From NCBI RefSeq assembly GCF_030411955.1, contig NZ_JASNRA010000012.1:102419-166418 (forward strand): a DNA stretch of 64,000 nucleotides. Reading direction: 5' to 3'. Position numbers and translations under genes: made by a program. The notes under the pieces are model-generated. The model searched no databases. It had not been told where the DNA came from and was given only the letters and a program-made list of their open reading frames with translations. This stretch comes from Massilia sp. YIM B02443. GTDB taxonomy: Bacteria > Pseudomonadota > Gammaproteobacteria > Burkholderiales > Burkholderiaceae_D. Shown here one piece after another: positions 55,142-64,000 of this stretch (position 1 is the stretch's first letter; each line of letters starts with the position of its first letter).

Positions 55142-56200
55142 TCAGTCCGCGTGAAACTCGTCGGCCCGGGCAAACAGATCCCACGCCGAGATGAACAGCG
55201 CCGCGATCACCGGCCCGATCACGAAGCCGTTGAGCCCGAACAGCGCCATCCCGCCCAGCGTCGACAGCAGGATCACGTAATCCGGCAGCTTGGTGTCCTT
55301 GCCGACCAGGATCGGGCGCAGGATGTTGTCGACCAGTCCGATCACCAGCACGCCGTAGGCGGCCAGTACGATCCCTTGCCAGATCGCGCCCGTGGCCAGG
55401 AAATAGATCGCCACCGGGCCCCACACCAGCGCCGCGCCGACGGCCGGCAGCAGCGACAGCATCGCCATCACCACGCCCCACAGCAGCGCTCCCGGCACAT
55501 CCAGGATCCAGAAGATCAAGCCGCCCAGTGCGCCCTGCGCCATGGCCACCAGCACATTGCCTTTCACGGTGGCGCGGATCACGGTGGTGAAATTCTGGAA
55601 CAGGCGGCCTTTGTACTCGACGCTGAGCGGCACCGCGCGCTGGATGCGCGCCGCCACGATGCGGCCATCGCGCAGCAGGAAGAACAGCAGGTACAGCATG
55701 ATCGTGGTGCTCACCACGAAGTCGAGCGTATTGCTGCCCCATCGGACGGCGTAGCGCGCGGCCGACTGGCTGATCTCGGCGGCGGCATCGGTGATCTTGG
55801 CCTCGAGGGTGGCCAGGTTGGTCAGCTCGAAGCGCTCCAGCAGCGACGTGGCCCAGTCGGGAAGCACCGCGACGATGCGCTGGAAATAGGCGTTGAAGTT
55901 GACCTGGCCCGAGCCGACCTGCACATAGATCGCGGCGGCCTGGTCGATCAGCGAAGCGGCGATCATGGTCAGCGGGAAGATCACCATCAGCAGGATCACC
56001 AGCAGCGACAGCAGCGCCGCCACGGTCGGCTTGCCCTTGGTCGCGCGCAGCAGGCGCGACTGCAGCGGCGCGAACACGATCGCGAATACCACGCCCCAGA
56101 ATACCGCGCCGGAGTAGGGCAGCAGGATCCAGAAGAAGGCGATCGTCACCAGCGTCAACAGAAGCAGGAAAGAGTTTTGCGGCAGGGTGTATTGCTTCAT
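55142..56200 (-). CDS. AI-2E family transporter (PerM/YhhT type)
   Basis: A 352-residue membrane protein with about eight helices. PYSGAVFWGVVFAIVFAPL at the start, a soluble loop around 90-150, and GVLVIGLVDNILRPILVGKD in the second half are characteristic of this family. Members export AI-2 or act as ion antiporters; which applies is unknown. Transcribed away from the outer-membrane protein gene. Confidence 0.87.
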   Translation of the reverse strand: MKQYTLPQNSFLLLLTLVTIAFFWILLPYSGAVFWGVVFAIVFAPLQSRLLRATKGKPTVAALLSLLVILLMVIFPLTMIAASLIDQAAAIYVQVGSGQVNFNAYFQRIVAVLPDWATSLLERFELTNLATLEAKITDAAAEISQSAARYAVRWGSNTLDFVVSTTIMLYLLFFLLRDGRIVAARIQRAVPLSVEYKGRLFQNFTTVIRATVKGNVLVAMAQGALGGLIFWILDVPGALLWGVVMAMLSLLPAVGAALVWGPVAIYFLATGAIWQGIVLAAYGVLVIGLVDNILRPILVGKDTKLPDYVILLSTLGGMALFGLNGFVIGPVIAALFISAWDLFARADEFHAD

Positions 56201-56437
56201 TGGTTAGCACTGGTCGTTGTTGTTGCACAATCATAAACCATCGACCCCTTCTGCCCGCGCTGTCCGTACGCCAACGCGCATAAAACAAATTAATGACCCG
56301 TGCGTCATTTTCACAACATTTTCCGTCCAATCGTGCGGGTTATCATTGTGTCATCTTGCGATAATTAACTGTCGCTGCGCCAAGAGACCCTCTGGCGGGC
56401 ATATTGATTTGACCTTGTCATGATTGGAGAATAAAAA

Positions 56438-57295
56438 ATGTTCCGCGCTGATTCCCATACTCGTCCGACCCTGATCGCCAACCTGCTCAAGGGCGCCTTC
56501 CTGATGGCCGCCGCCGCCGGCACGGCCCAGGCCCAGACGCAGACCACGGTTTCGCCTGCACTCGACCGCATGGACATCGCGGTCGGCGCGTTCTACGCCG
56601 AGCCGAAGATCCATCTGGGCGCCAACACCGAAGAATTCGGCCGCCTCGACACCCCGGACGAGAAGATTGACGAGGAAACCCTGCCGCGCGTGAAGGCCAA
56701 CATCCTGTTCGGCGCCAATCATGGCCTGCACCTCGATTACTTCCGTTACGACAACGACTACAGCGGCGACTTCGCCGGCAACACCGTCTATGAAGGCCGC
56801 GACGTCAGCGGCACCGCCAGCGGCAGCGCCAAGCTGCGCATCGAGCTGGCGCGCCTGACCTATCGCTACTGGTTCGGCACCGGCAACGACGTGTTCGGCG
56901 TCGGCCTGGGCGCGGCTTACCTGCGCGGCAAGATCTCGGGTTCGGCCAGCGCCACCGTCACCGCCACCAACCCGGCCCAGACCGAAAGCTGGAGCGGCTC
57001 GGCCTCGGCCAGCGACAGCGCCTACGCACCAGTGCTCGATTTCGGCTACCGCCACCAGTTCAACGACCAGTGGCGCCTGGTCGCCGAAGCCTCGGGCGTC
57101 AAGAAGAACGGCGGCAGCACCGAAGGCCACGTGTACAGCGGCTCGATCGGCGTGGAATGGTACCCGCACAAGAACGTCGGCCTGGTGCTGGACTACGGCA
57201 TCCAGAAGATCGCGCTCAAGCGCAACAACGAGCGCGCCGCCGAAATGGACCTGAAACTGACCGGCCCATCGGCCTTCGTCAAGGTCCGCTTCTGA
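56438..57295 (+). CDS. Outer-membrane beta-barrel protein
   Basis: A 285-residue protein with a signal peptide cut near AQAQ, alternating beta strands rich in aromatic ends (FGANHGLHLDYFRYDNDY, YRYWFGTGNDVFGVGLGAAYL) and a terminal aromatic residue in VKVRF, the usual barrel insertion signal. About eight to ten strands expected. TTGGAGAA precedes the ATG. No more specific family is recognised. The 237-base upstream region is AT-rich and probably holds divergent promoters. Confidence 0.75.
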   Translation: MFRADSHTRPTLIANLLKGAFLMAAAAGTAQAQTQTTVSPALDRMDIAVGAFYAEPKIHLGANTEEFGRLDTPDEKIDEETLPRVKANILFGANHGLHLDYFRYDNDYSGDFAGNTVYEGRDVSGTASGSAKLRIELARLTYRYWFGTGNDVFGVGLGAAYLRGKISGSASATVTATNPAQTESWSGSASASDSAYAPVLDFGYRHQFNDQWRLVAEASGVKKNGGSTEGHVYSGSIGVEWYPHKNVGLVLDYGIQKIALKRNNERAAEMDLKLTGPSAFVKVRF

Positions 57296-57387
57296 CCTGC
57301 GCAGGTATCCGCGCTTCGCTGAAACGCGCGCCAAGTTGCTGCCGGTCATGATACATAGTGCTATTGCATGATGAAAGACCGCGCGGA

Positions 57388-58719
57388 ATGAAACCTGGTG
57401 AGCTGATCGGCTGTCACGACTGCGGCTGCCTGTACCAATGGCAGCCGCTGGCGGTGCGCGAGCGTGCGCGCTGCACGCGCTGCCGGCTCGAGCTGTACCG
57501 CTGGCATGCTTCCGGCCCGACCGCCCAGACCGACGCCATGGTGGCGTTGACGCTGGCGGCGGTGCTGGTGTTCATCCTCGCCCAGGCTTTCCCGATCGTC
57601 AATCTGCGACTGGCCGGCATGACGTCCGGCGTCACGCTGCTGCAAGCCATCGGCGTGCTGTGGGGCGAAGGCATGGGCGTGATCGCCACCATGGTGCTGC
57701 TGTGCGCCGTGGTGTTTCCCGGTATCGAACTGAGTGCCTTGCTGTACGTCGCCATCGGCCTGCGCCATCGCCGCCGCGTGCCGGGCTTCAACCTGGTGCT
57801 GCGCACGGTGCAGGGGGCGCGCCATTGGGCGATGACCGAAGTGCTGATGATCGGCATCCTGATCACCGTCATCAAGATGACCAGCCTGGCGCGGGTGGAG
57901 CCGCATCCGGGCCTGTTCGCGTTCGCCTTTCTCACGATCCTGTGCGCGATCGTGATGCGCTACGAACCGCGCGCGCTGTGGGCGCTGGCTGACCGCCAGG
58001 TGCCGCAGCCGGACGACGTGCGCCGCCATCAGGCTGCGGCTCGCCACGACCATCACGACCATCACGACCATCATCATGGCCAACCGGCGGAGCTGGTCGC
58101 CTGCGATACCTGCGGCCTGGTCAACCGCCTCGACGATGACGCACCCGCTTCGGGTGCGCATACGAATGCCCATTGCTGCCGCTGCGGCGCGGCGCTGCAC
58201 CGGCGCATCCCGAACAGCATCGCCTGGACCTGGGCCATGCTGGCCGCCGCCACGCTGCTCTACATTCCCGCCAACATCCTGCCGGTGATGTACACCGAAT
58301 CGGTCGGCGGCACCGAAGGCGACACCATCATGAGCGGCGTGCTGCTGTTCTGGAATACCGGTTCGCCCGGTCTGGCCATCATCATTTTCATCGCCAGCGT
58401 GGTGGTGCCGGTCTCGAAGCTGGTGGCGCTCGCGTGGCTCAACGGCTCGGCCCAGCTGCGTTCGCGCGCGGCGCCGCTGGCGCGCACCCGCACCTACCGC
58501 GTGGTGGAATTCATCGGCCGCTGGTCGATGCTCGATATTTTCGTGGTCACCCTGACCGTGGCGCTGGTGCGCTTCGACCTGCTGGCGGTGATCACCGCCG
58601 GTCCCGGCGCGATCGCGTTCGGCTGCGTCGTCATCCTGACGATGGTCGCCTCGGCACAATTCGACCCGCGCCTGATCTGGGACCCGATCGATTCACATGG
58701 AGAACACCGACATGTCTGA
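57388..58719 (+). CDS. PqiA/LetA-type membrane protein, tandem-domain, with His-rich linker
   Basis: A 443-residue protein made of two PqiA domains, each starting with a cysteine zinc ribbon (C9/C12 and CTRC; CDTC and CCRC) and followed by about four helices. Both halves contain the PxVNLR/PxMYTES-like region typical of LetA. Between them at residues 220-230 is a cluster of His and Asp (HDHHDHHDHHH), absent from the usual family description. It works with the MCE protein downstream in lipid traffic between membranes. Confidence 0.88.
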   Translation: MKPGELIGCHDCGCLYQWQPLAVRERARCTRCRLELYRWHASGPTAQTDAMVALTLAAVLVFILAQAFPIVNLRLAGMTSGVTLLQAIGVLWGEGMGVIATMVLLCAVVFPGIELSALLYVAIGLRHRRRVPGFNLVLRTVQGARHWAMTEVLMIGILITVIKMTSLARVEPHPGLFAFAFLTILCAIVMRYEPRALWALADRQVPQPDDVRRHQAAARHDHHDHHDHHHGQPAELVACDTCGLVNRLDDDAPASGAHTNAHCCRCGAALHRRIPNSIAWTWAMLAAATLLYIPANILPVMYTESVGGTEGDTIMSGVLLFWNTGSPGLAIIIFIASVVVPVSKLVALAWLNGSAQLRSRAAPLARTRTYRVVEFIGRWSMLDIFVVTLTVALVRFDLLAVITAGPGAIAFGCVVILTMVASAQFDPRLIWDPIDSHGEHRHV

Positions 58720-60370
58720 ACAGGACGGCGCACGCCCGCCTGCATCTTCTTCCGCACCCGGCCCGCTGCCGCCCGCCGCCGGTCCAAGCGACACGCGCGC
58801 GCCCAGGCCGGCGATCGACCGTCCCAGCCGCTGGCTGCCGTCCCTGATCTGGATGATCCCGGTGCTGGCCGCCATCATCGGCGCCTGGCAGGTCGCCGTC
58901 TGGTTGGGCAACCGCGGCCCGACCATCACCGTCACCTTCGCCACCGGCGAAGGGCTGGAAGCCGGCAAGACCCAGGTCAAGTTCCGCGACGTCGACATCG
59001 GCAAGGTGGTGGCGGTGCGGCTCGGCGAAGACGCCAGCCGCGTCGTGGCCGAGATCCAGATGGCCAAGGAGGCGCGCCGCTTCACCGCCGCGGACAGCCG
59101 CTTCTGGGTGGTGCGCCCGCAGATCGGCGCCGGCGGCGTGTCGGGCCTGAACACGCTGCTGTCCGGCGCCTACATCGGCGCCGCGCCCGGCGCCAGCGAG
59201 GAAACCAGGGACGCCTTCGTCGGCCTGGAGACCCCGCCCGCCGTGCCGTATGGCCTGAAGGGCCGCGAATACCGGCTGCATGCCGACAGCCTCGGCTCGG
59301 TGGCGCCGGGTTCGCCCGTGTATTATCGCCGCGTGCGCGTCGGCCAGGTGGCCTCGGTCACGCTCGACGCCAGCGGCAAGGGGATCGACATGTCGGCCTT
59401 TGTCGAAGACAAGTACACGGCGCTGGTCGGCCCCGACACGCGCTGGTTCCACGCCAGCGGGGTCGACCTGCGGCTGGACGCCAACGGCCTGAAACTCAAC
59501 ACGCAATCGCTGGCGGCCCTGGCCACCGGCGGCATCGCTTTCGAATCGGTCGATGGCGGCAAGCCGGCCGCGCCGGCGCCGGCCGGCGCCCACTTCGTGC
59601 TGGCCGAAGACCGCACCGCCGCGCTGCGACCGCCCGATGGTCCGGCGGTGAGCGCGGTGCTGTACTTCGACGGCTCGCTGCGCGGGCTGGCGGTGGGCGC
59701 GCCGGTGGACTTCCGCGGCATCGCGCTGGGCGAGGTGCGCAGCATCGGCGTCGAGTTCGACCGCGCGCGGCGCAAGCTGAGCATGCCGGTGACGGTCGAC
59801 CTGTACCCGGGCCGCCTGGGCCAGTCGTTCCTCGAGACGCTCAACAGCACCACCGGCGGCGACGCGCTCGGCCAGATGGTCGCACGCGGCCTGCGCGGCC
59901 AGCTCAAGAACGGCAACCTGCTCACCGGCCAGCTGTACGTGGCGCTCGACTTCCACCGCAACGCGCCCAAGGCGCAGTTGACCATGAGGGAAGGCCAGCT
60001 GGTGTTCCCGACGGTGCCGGGCCAGCTCGACGAACTGCAGACCCAGGTGGCCAACATCGCGCGCAAGCTGGACAAGATCCCGTTCGACGAGATCGGCAAT
60101 AACCTGAACAAGACGCTGGTCCAGGCCAACGCCCTGATCGCGCGCCTCGACGGCCAGGTGCTGCCGGAGATGAAGGACACCTTGACCGCCGCCAAGCAGA
60201 CCTTCGCCAGCGCCGAAAGCCTGCTGTCGCAGGATGCGCCGCTGCAGTCCGACCTGCGCCGCGCGCTGCAGGAAGTGACGGACACGATGGAGAAGCTGAA
60301 CGACCTGGCCGATTATCTCGAACGCCATCCGGAGTCGCTCATCCGTGGCAAACCGCAGGAGAAGAAATGA
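58712..60370 (+). CDS. pqiB: PqiB-type MCE-domain protein
   Basis: A 552-residue protein with one N-terminal helix (LIWMIPVLAAIIGAWQVAVWL) and three MlaD/MCE domains (about 60-130, 170-240, 300-390), then a coiled-coil tail around 420-540. The ATG at 58712 has GGAG nine bases before it and overlaps the letA stop; an upstream ATG at 58697 is possible. Forms the periplasm-spanning lipid channel. Confidence 0.9.
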   Translation: MSEQDGARPPASSSAPGPLPPAAGPSDTRAPRPAIDRPSRWLPSLIWMIPVLAAIIGAWQVAVWLGNRGPTITVTFATGEGLEAGKTQVKFRDVDIGKVVAVRLGEDASRVVAEIQMAKEARRFTAADSRFWVVRPQIGAGGVSGLNTLLSGAYIGAAPGASEETRDAFVGLETPPAVPYGLKGREYRLHADSLGSVAPGSPVYYRRVRVGQVASVTLDASGKGIDMSAFVEDKYTALVGPDTRWFHASGVDLRLDANGLKLNTQSLAALATGGIAFESVDGGKPAAPAPAGAHFVLAEDRTAALRPPDGPAVSAVLYFDGSLRGLAVGAPVDFRGIALGEVRSIGVEFDRARRKLSMPVTVDLYPGRLGQSFLETLNSTTGGDALGQMVARGLRGQLKNGNLLTGQLYVALDFHRNAPKAQLTMREGQLVFPTVPGQLDELQTQVANIARKLDKIPFDEIGNNLNKTLVQANALIARLDGQVLPEMKDTLTAAKQTFASAESLLSQDAPLQSDLRRALQEVTDTMEKLNDLADYLERHPESLIRGKPQEKK

Positions 60371-60984
60371 AGGGATTCCCATTTGCCGGCAAGGTGCAGG
60401 CCCTGAGCGTGGCCGCCATCGTGGCGGCGCTGGCCGGCTGCGCCAGCGCGCCGCCGGACCAGTTCTATACGCTGACCGACGGCGCGGCCGCTCCCGGAGC
60501 CGCTTCGGTCGCCGCGCCGCTGTATATCGAGATGCGTCCGGTGACTGTGCCCGACCAGGTGCGGCGCAACCAGATGGTGGTGGTCAAGGGCGACGGCCAG
60601 GTCGACCTGCTCGAACACCATCGCTGGGCCAGCAAGCTCGATGACCAGATCGGCAGCGCGCTGTCGCTCGGCATCGCCGCGCAACTGGGCGCGGTGGACG
60701 TGTACAGCAATCCGGCGCCGCCCGCGGCGGCCGTGTACCGCATCAGCGCCAGCGTGCAGCGCTTCGAATCGAAGCTGGACGACTATGCGTTGATCGACAC
60801 GGTGTGGAGCGTGCGCCGCACCGGCGAGCGCGCGGTGCTCACTTGCCGCAGCGTGTTCCGCGAAACGGCCGGCGCCGGCCATGCGGGACTGGTCGCCGCG
60901 CACCGCGCGGCATTGTCCAAGCTGTCGGCGCGCATCGCCGACGGCGTGCGCGGCCAGGCGGCAGGTCAGGGCGCCGGCTGCTGA
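60367..60984 (+). CDS. pqiC: PqiC-type outer-membrane lipoprotein
   Basis: A 205-residue lipoprotein with lipobox LAGC and the ABC-type transport auxiliary (DUF330) domain: DQFYTLTDG...IEMRPVTVPDQVRRNQMVV. ATG overlaps the pqiB stop. Anchors the PqiB channel at the outer membrane. Confidence 0.9.
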   Translation: MKGFPFAGKVQALSVAAIVAALAGCASAPPDQFYTLTDGAAAPGAASVAAPLYIEMRPVTVPDQVRRNQMVVVKGDGQVDLLEHHRWASKLDDQIGSALSLGIAAQLGAVDVYSNPAPPAAAVYRISASVQRFESKLDDYALIDTVWSVRRTGERAVLTCRSVFRETAGAGHAGLVAAHRAALSKLSARIADGVRGQAAGQGAGC

Positions 60985-61024
60985 TCGCGCGATCATTCGA
61001 GCAAGACCCTCGGGAGGACACGCC

Positions 61025-61093
61025 ATGCACCGTGCGTTGGATCCGCAGCGTCGCGCCAGGTCGGAAGGGGCGGTAAAGCCGGCGGCGCACTAA
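61025..61093 (+). CDS. Possible 22-residue leader peptide
   Basis: A miniORF with a good ribosome site (GGGAGGA) whose TAA shares an A with the ATG of the next gene (TAATG). The next gene has no ribosome site of its own. The peptide is basic (RRARSEGAVK). It may couple translation; could also be chance. Confidence 0.35.
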   Translation: MHRALDPQRRARSEGAVKPAAH

Positions 61094-61818
61094 TGAAGGC
61101 GCTGCGCCGCTTCATGTCGCAGCTGCGCTACGCCTGGCTGCTGCGCGCCGAACACCTGCTGCTCGCGCGCCAGGAGGCCACGATCGAACGGGCCTTGGCC
61201 GCCGCACCGGTGCGCGAGCTCGGCCCGGCGCACCACCCGCTGATCCGCAGACTGCGCGTCACCTGGGTGCCGATCGAATCCGGAGCGCCAAGCTTGCTGA
61301 CCATGTTTCCCTTCGGTTGGGGCCAGTCGACCGGGCGCGTCGGCGCGGCGCTGATCGGCAAGCGCGACGAGGCATTGCTGGCGAAAACGCTCGTGGAAGC
61401 GAGCGCGGTGATCCCGCAGCTGGCTGCCGGCGCGGCGACGCTGCGGCCCGGGCGCTACGCGATGCCCGCGGACATGCTTGCCTATTTCGAGGCGCCCGAG
61501 AGCGGCGTCACCGGCGACGGCATGTTCGATTTCCGCCAAGAGCATGCGCTATTGCTGCGTTACTGTGTCTGGCGTAGGGATCTGCTATGGCGGCCATGTT
61601 GGCCGCTGCCGAATGTCGACGGCAAGCGGCCCTATGGCGCCAGCGCGTATGTCGAGCTCGACATGGCGCGCATCCTTGGGCAGCCATTTCCGCTCGACGA
61701 TGATGGCAGACCGGTCGTCGACGAGGAAGCGGCAGCGTCGTTGCTGGCGTTGCACGATCAGATGACCGCCGCGCTGCAGGTGTTCCTGGTACATGCGGTG
61801 CTGCCGGACCGGCTATAG
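61093..61818 (+). CDS. Hypothetical protein (241 aa)
   Basis: A soluble protein of unknown family. The N-terminus is basic (MKALRRFMSQLRYAWLLRAEHLLLAR), the middle has MFPFGWGQSTGRVGAAL and an Arg/Trp-rich CVWRRDLLWRPCWPL. No signal peptide or clear membrane helix. Translation probably depends on the miniORF before it. Just 20 bases upstream of another unknown gene, so they likely form an operon. Confidence 0.6.
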   Translation: MKALRRFMSQLRYAWLLRAEHLLLARQEATIERALAAAPVRELGPAHHPLIRRLRVTWVPIESGAPSLLTMFPFGWGQSTGRVGAALIGKRDEALLAKTLVEASAVIPQLAAGAATLRPGRYAMPADMLAYFEAPESGVTGDGMFDFRQEHALLLRYCVWRRDLLWRPCWPLPNVDGKRPYGASAYVELDMARILGQPFPLDDDGRPVVDEEAAASLLALHDQMTAALQVFLVHAVLPDRL

Positions 61819-61838
61819 GACAGACACGAAGGACCACG

Positions 61839-62333
61839 ATGAGCTTCGATATCTTTCTCAATGTGTTCGAGCGTGGCGAATTCTCCAGCATGCCGCTGTC
61901 GGTGGTCGAAACCGCGTTCGGCAGCGCGATCGTACGGCGCGCAGACAGCGACCATGGCGTCGTTTGGCGTGTCGACTACCCGATCGTCCCCGATCCCGCG
62001 CTGCCGGACGTTGTCGAAATGGATGGACGTACTTACCCGAGCGTCGTGTTCGACGGCTCGGACATCTATCTTCACGTGCTGCCGGGTAGCGGGCCTGCCA
62101 TGACGGCCGGCTTCATGATCACGCGGCCTGCAGCCAATGAAGCGTTCTACAAGTCGTTGCTGGATCTGCTGCAGTCAACCCATTCAGTGCTGTTCTGGCC
62201 AGGCGATCAGGCGCTGGTCGTCGGCCAGGCGTCCACCATCGAACACCTGCCCGAGGACATGATCGGCACGCTCGGGAAACCGTTCCTGGCAACCGAGCCC
62301 GGGCAAATCCCCGAGCGGATCCGGGCCAGCTGA
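61839..62333 (+). CDS. Hypothetical protein (164 aa)
   Basis: A soluble, acidic protein beginning MSFDIFLNVFERGE with no family recognised. Size, acidity and a mixed alpha/beta look would fit an immunity-like or small effector-associated protein, but nothing nearby supports that. AGGACCACG precedes the ATG. Confidence 0.6.
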   Translation: MSFDIFLNVFERGEFSSMPLSVVETAFGSAIVRRADSDHGVVWRVDYPIVPDPALPDVVEMDGRTYPSVVFDGSDIYLHVLPGSGPAMTAGFMITRPAANEAFYKSLLDLLQSTHSVLFWPGDQALVVGQASTIEHLPEDMIGTLGKPFLATEPGQIPERIRAS

Positions 62334-62361
62334 AGCCGGACCGTGACAGCGAGAGGGCGGA

Positions 62362-63441
62362 TCAGGGAATCAGCCGCTCGGCGCGCAGGCGTTCGAACAG
62401 GTCGAAGAACGACGCGTCGGTGGCCTGGTAGGCGCTGAAGCCCAGCCTGCGGCTGTTGGCCATGTCGGTCATGACTTCCAGCGGACGGCCCAGGTCGAGG
62501 TCGGTATGCCAGGCCGAGGCCAGGCGGTCCAGGTCCGCCTCCACCAGAGCGTGCTTCTGCGCGATCTCCTTCCACAAGGCGTGGTCGTTGGCCATCGCCG
62601 CTTCCAGTGGCTGTATCGTGCCGTTGAAGCCGGCCGCTTCGACGCCGAAATAGGCCGCCAGTTTCGGCCACAGCCAGCTCCAGCGGAACACGTCGCCGTT
62701 GACGATGTTGAAGGCTTCATTGCGCGCCGCGTCGGTGTCAGCCGCCCACACCAGCTGTTTGGCCAGCATGCGCGCGTCGGTCACGTCGGACAGGCCGTTC
62801 CACTGCGCGCCCGAGCCGGGGAACTGGAACGGGCGGCCGGTCTCCTTGCAGATGGTGGCGTACACGGCGAGGGTGGTGCCCAGGTTCATGGCGTTGCCGA
62901 CCGCCAGGCCGATGATGGTGTGCGGACGGTGGATGCTCCAGGTGAAGCGGTCGCGCTCGGCGGCGGCGTAGACTTCGTCTTCCTGCGCATAATAGAAATT
63001 CTCGAGCGGCAGGCGGGGTTGCGATTCGCGCAGCGGGGTGTCGGGCAGGGTGCCCGAGCTGGCGTAGGCTTCGAACGGTCCCAGGTAGTGCTTGAGGCCC
63101 GTGACCAGGGCCACGTGGCGCACGCTCTTGTGCGGCGCCACGGCGTCCAGCAGGTTGCGCACCAGGGCGGCGTTGACGCGGATGTTCTCGGTTTCGGTGT
63201 CCTGGCGCATCCAGGTGGTGATGAAGACGTGGGTCGGCGCAGTGTCGACGAATGCGTCGGCGAGCGCAGTCTTCAATGCGGCGGCGTCGAGCAGGTCGGC
63301 GGCGACGTGGCGCACGCCGGGCAGGTCTTGCGGCGGACGGCGCGACAGGCCGACCACGTTCCAGCCGTTGGCCAGCAGTTCGCGCGCGACGTGGTTGCCG
63401 CCGATGCCGGTGATGCCTGCGATGAGTGCCGTGCGTGTCAT
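62362..63441 (-). CDS. PRISE-type short-chain dehydrogenase/reductase
   Basis: A 359-residue extended SDR. The NAD(P) motif GITGIGGNHVARELL lies at the start, with LSRR soon after. The ENFYYAQEDEV segment corresponds to the NFYYxxED active site of progesterone 5-beta-reductase/iridoid synthase-like enzymes (1,4-enone reduction). GGGAG precedes the ATG at 63441. The substrate in this organism is unknown. Confidence 0.83.
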   Translation of the reverse strand: MTRTALIAGITGIGGNHVARELLANGWNVVGLSRRPPQDLPGVRHVAADLLDAAALKTALADAFVDTAPTHVFITTWMRQDTETENIRVNAALVRNLLDAVAPHKSVRHVALVTGLKHYLGPFEAYASSGTLPDTPLRESQPRLPLENFYYAQEDEVYAAAERDRFTWSIHRPHTIIGLAVGNAMNLGTTLAVYATICKETGRPFQFPGSGAQWNGLSDVTDARMLAKQLVWAADTDAARNEAFNIVNGDVFRWSWLWPKLAAYFGVEAAGFNGTIQPLEAAMANDHALWKEIAQKHALVEADLDRLASAWHTDLDLGRPLEVMTDMANSRRLGFSAYQATDASFFDLFERLRAERLIP

Positions 63442-63561
63442 GGGTGCTCCCGGTGTGTGAAAAGAGGAGGCCAATTGTAGGCGGCGGGCGCGAATCGTGC
63501 CCGCACGGGCGTGTGAATGGCGCGCGTCAATATCCGGTTCAAGCCGGCACCGGCATGGATG

Positions 63562-64000
63562 CTATGCCGCCGCCAGCCGCTCGCCCGGCGCCTGCTCGCC
63601 CGGCATCTGCTCGTCCAGTACCTGCGCGCGCAGCGCCCCCAGCGGCACCGGCCGGCCCAGCAGATAGCCTTGCGCATACTCGCAGCCGGCCTGCTGCAGC
63701 CACTCAAGCTGGCCGCGCTCCTCGACGCCCTCGGCCACCACGGTCAGCCCGAAGCCATGGGCCAGCCGGATCACGGCGCTGGCCAGGGTCTTGCCGTGCT
63801 CGGGCAGCGGGCGCACGAAACTGCGGTCGATCTTGAGCTGGTTGATCGGGAACGACTGCAGGTAGGCCAGCGACGAGTAGCCGGTGCCGAAGTCGTCGAT
63901 CGACAACCGCACGCCGAGCGCGCGCACCGCCTGCATGAAACCGATGGCGGCGGCGCGGTCCTGCATCAGCATGCTCTCGGTCAGTTCCAACTCCAGCAGT
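63562..64000 (-). CDS. EAL-domain c-di-GMP phosphodiesterase, C-terminal part, cut by window edge
   Basis: The visible 146 or so residues are the end of an EAL domain: [35 protein letters not shown], then [31 protein letters not shown]. The conserved DDFGTGYSS and Glu of EGVE are intact, so it should hydrolyse c-di-GMP. Upstream domains lie outside the window. Confidence 0.92.
   Translation of the reverse strand, partial: LLELELTESMLMQDRAAAIGFMQAVRALGVRLSIDDFGTGYSSLAYLQSFPINQLKIDRSFVRPLPEHGKTLASAVIRLAHGFGLTVVAEGVEERGQLEWLQQAGCEYAQGYLLGRPVPLGALRAQVLDEQMPGEQAPGERLAAA

Noticed and set aside
57988..58080. Short tandem CAC/CAT-rich repeat as a possible CRISPR or satellite
   Set aside because: It encodes the His/Asp linker inside a continuous LetA-like gene and is too short and in-frame.

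Overview
The window is a high-GC chromosomal stretch with the gene families and codon use of a betaproteobacterium. It most resembles Massilia and its relatives (Oxalobacteraceae); this placement is an inference from gene content, not from a marker gene. No rRNA, tRNA, CRISPR array or insertion sequence was seen, and no stretch over 300 bases lacks a gene. Both ends cut signalling genes: a receiver-PAS protein on the left and an EAL-domain protein on the right.

Layout. 1-4.05 kb (minus): receiver-PAS protein, then a DUF2779 Cas4-like/DnaQ-like nuclease coupled to a PD-(D/E)XK nuclease and a tiny overlapping ORF. 4.3-12.4 kb (plus): a type VI secretion cargo island of vgrG, a DcrB/EagR chaperone, a prePAAR-Rhs effector whose variable tip looks like a GIY-YIG nuclease, and two tandem Imm26-like immunity genes, the second broken by one frameshift. 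12.6-23.2 kb: a polysaccharide-use locus, probably for arabinose-containing polymers: LysR regulator, secreted GH43, sugar ABC transporter (four genes), TonB receptor, cytosolic GH43. 23.2-29.6 kb: TerC/CBS membrane protein, HtpX protease, MepA-like peptidase, DUF4105 protein and a xanthine-type NCS2 permease. 29.7-34.9 kb: MBL-fold protein and a sugar-diacid/glycerate locus (cdaR, MFS transporter, glycerate kinase). 35.1-39.0 kb: paoABC-type molybdenum aldehyde oxidase.

39.2-54.7 kb is a complete-looking Tad/Flp pilus locus. tadE, tadF and tadG-like genes run on the minus strand, divergent from a NarX/NarL-type histidine kinase and response regulator. These are followed by two tandem cassettes (shared upstream repeats, a 44-46 residue membrane miniprotein, a Flp pilin and a terminator) and then prepilin peptidase, an AAA+ ATPase, cpaB, the secretin, a lipoprotein, cpaE, cpaF, tadB and tadC. 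The two-component pair probably controls the pilin cassettes, because the same AGTACC array precedes both.

54.8-64.0 kb: a small hypothetical gene, an AI-2E-family permease, an outer-membrane barrel protein, a letA/pqiA-pqiB-pqiC lipid-transport operon, two unrecognised genes with a leader miniORF, a PRISE-type short-chain reductase and the EAL fragment.

The most promising leads are the duplicated miniprotein-pilin cassettes with their shared operator-like array, and the Rhs tip with its intact and broken immunity pair.
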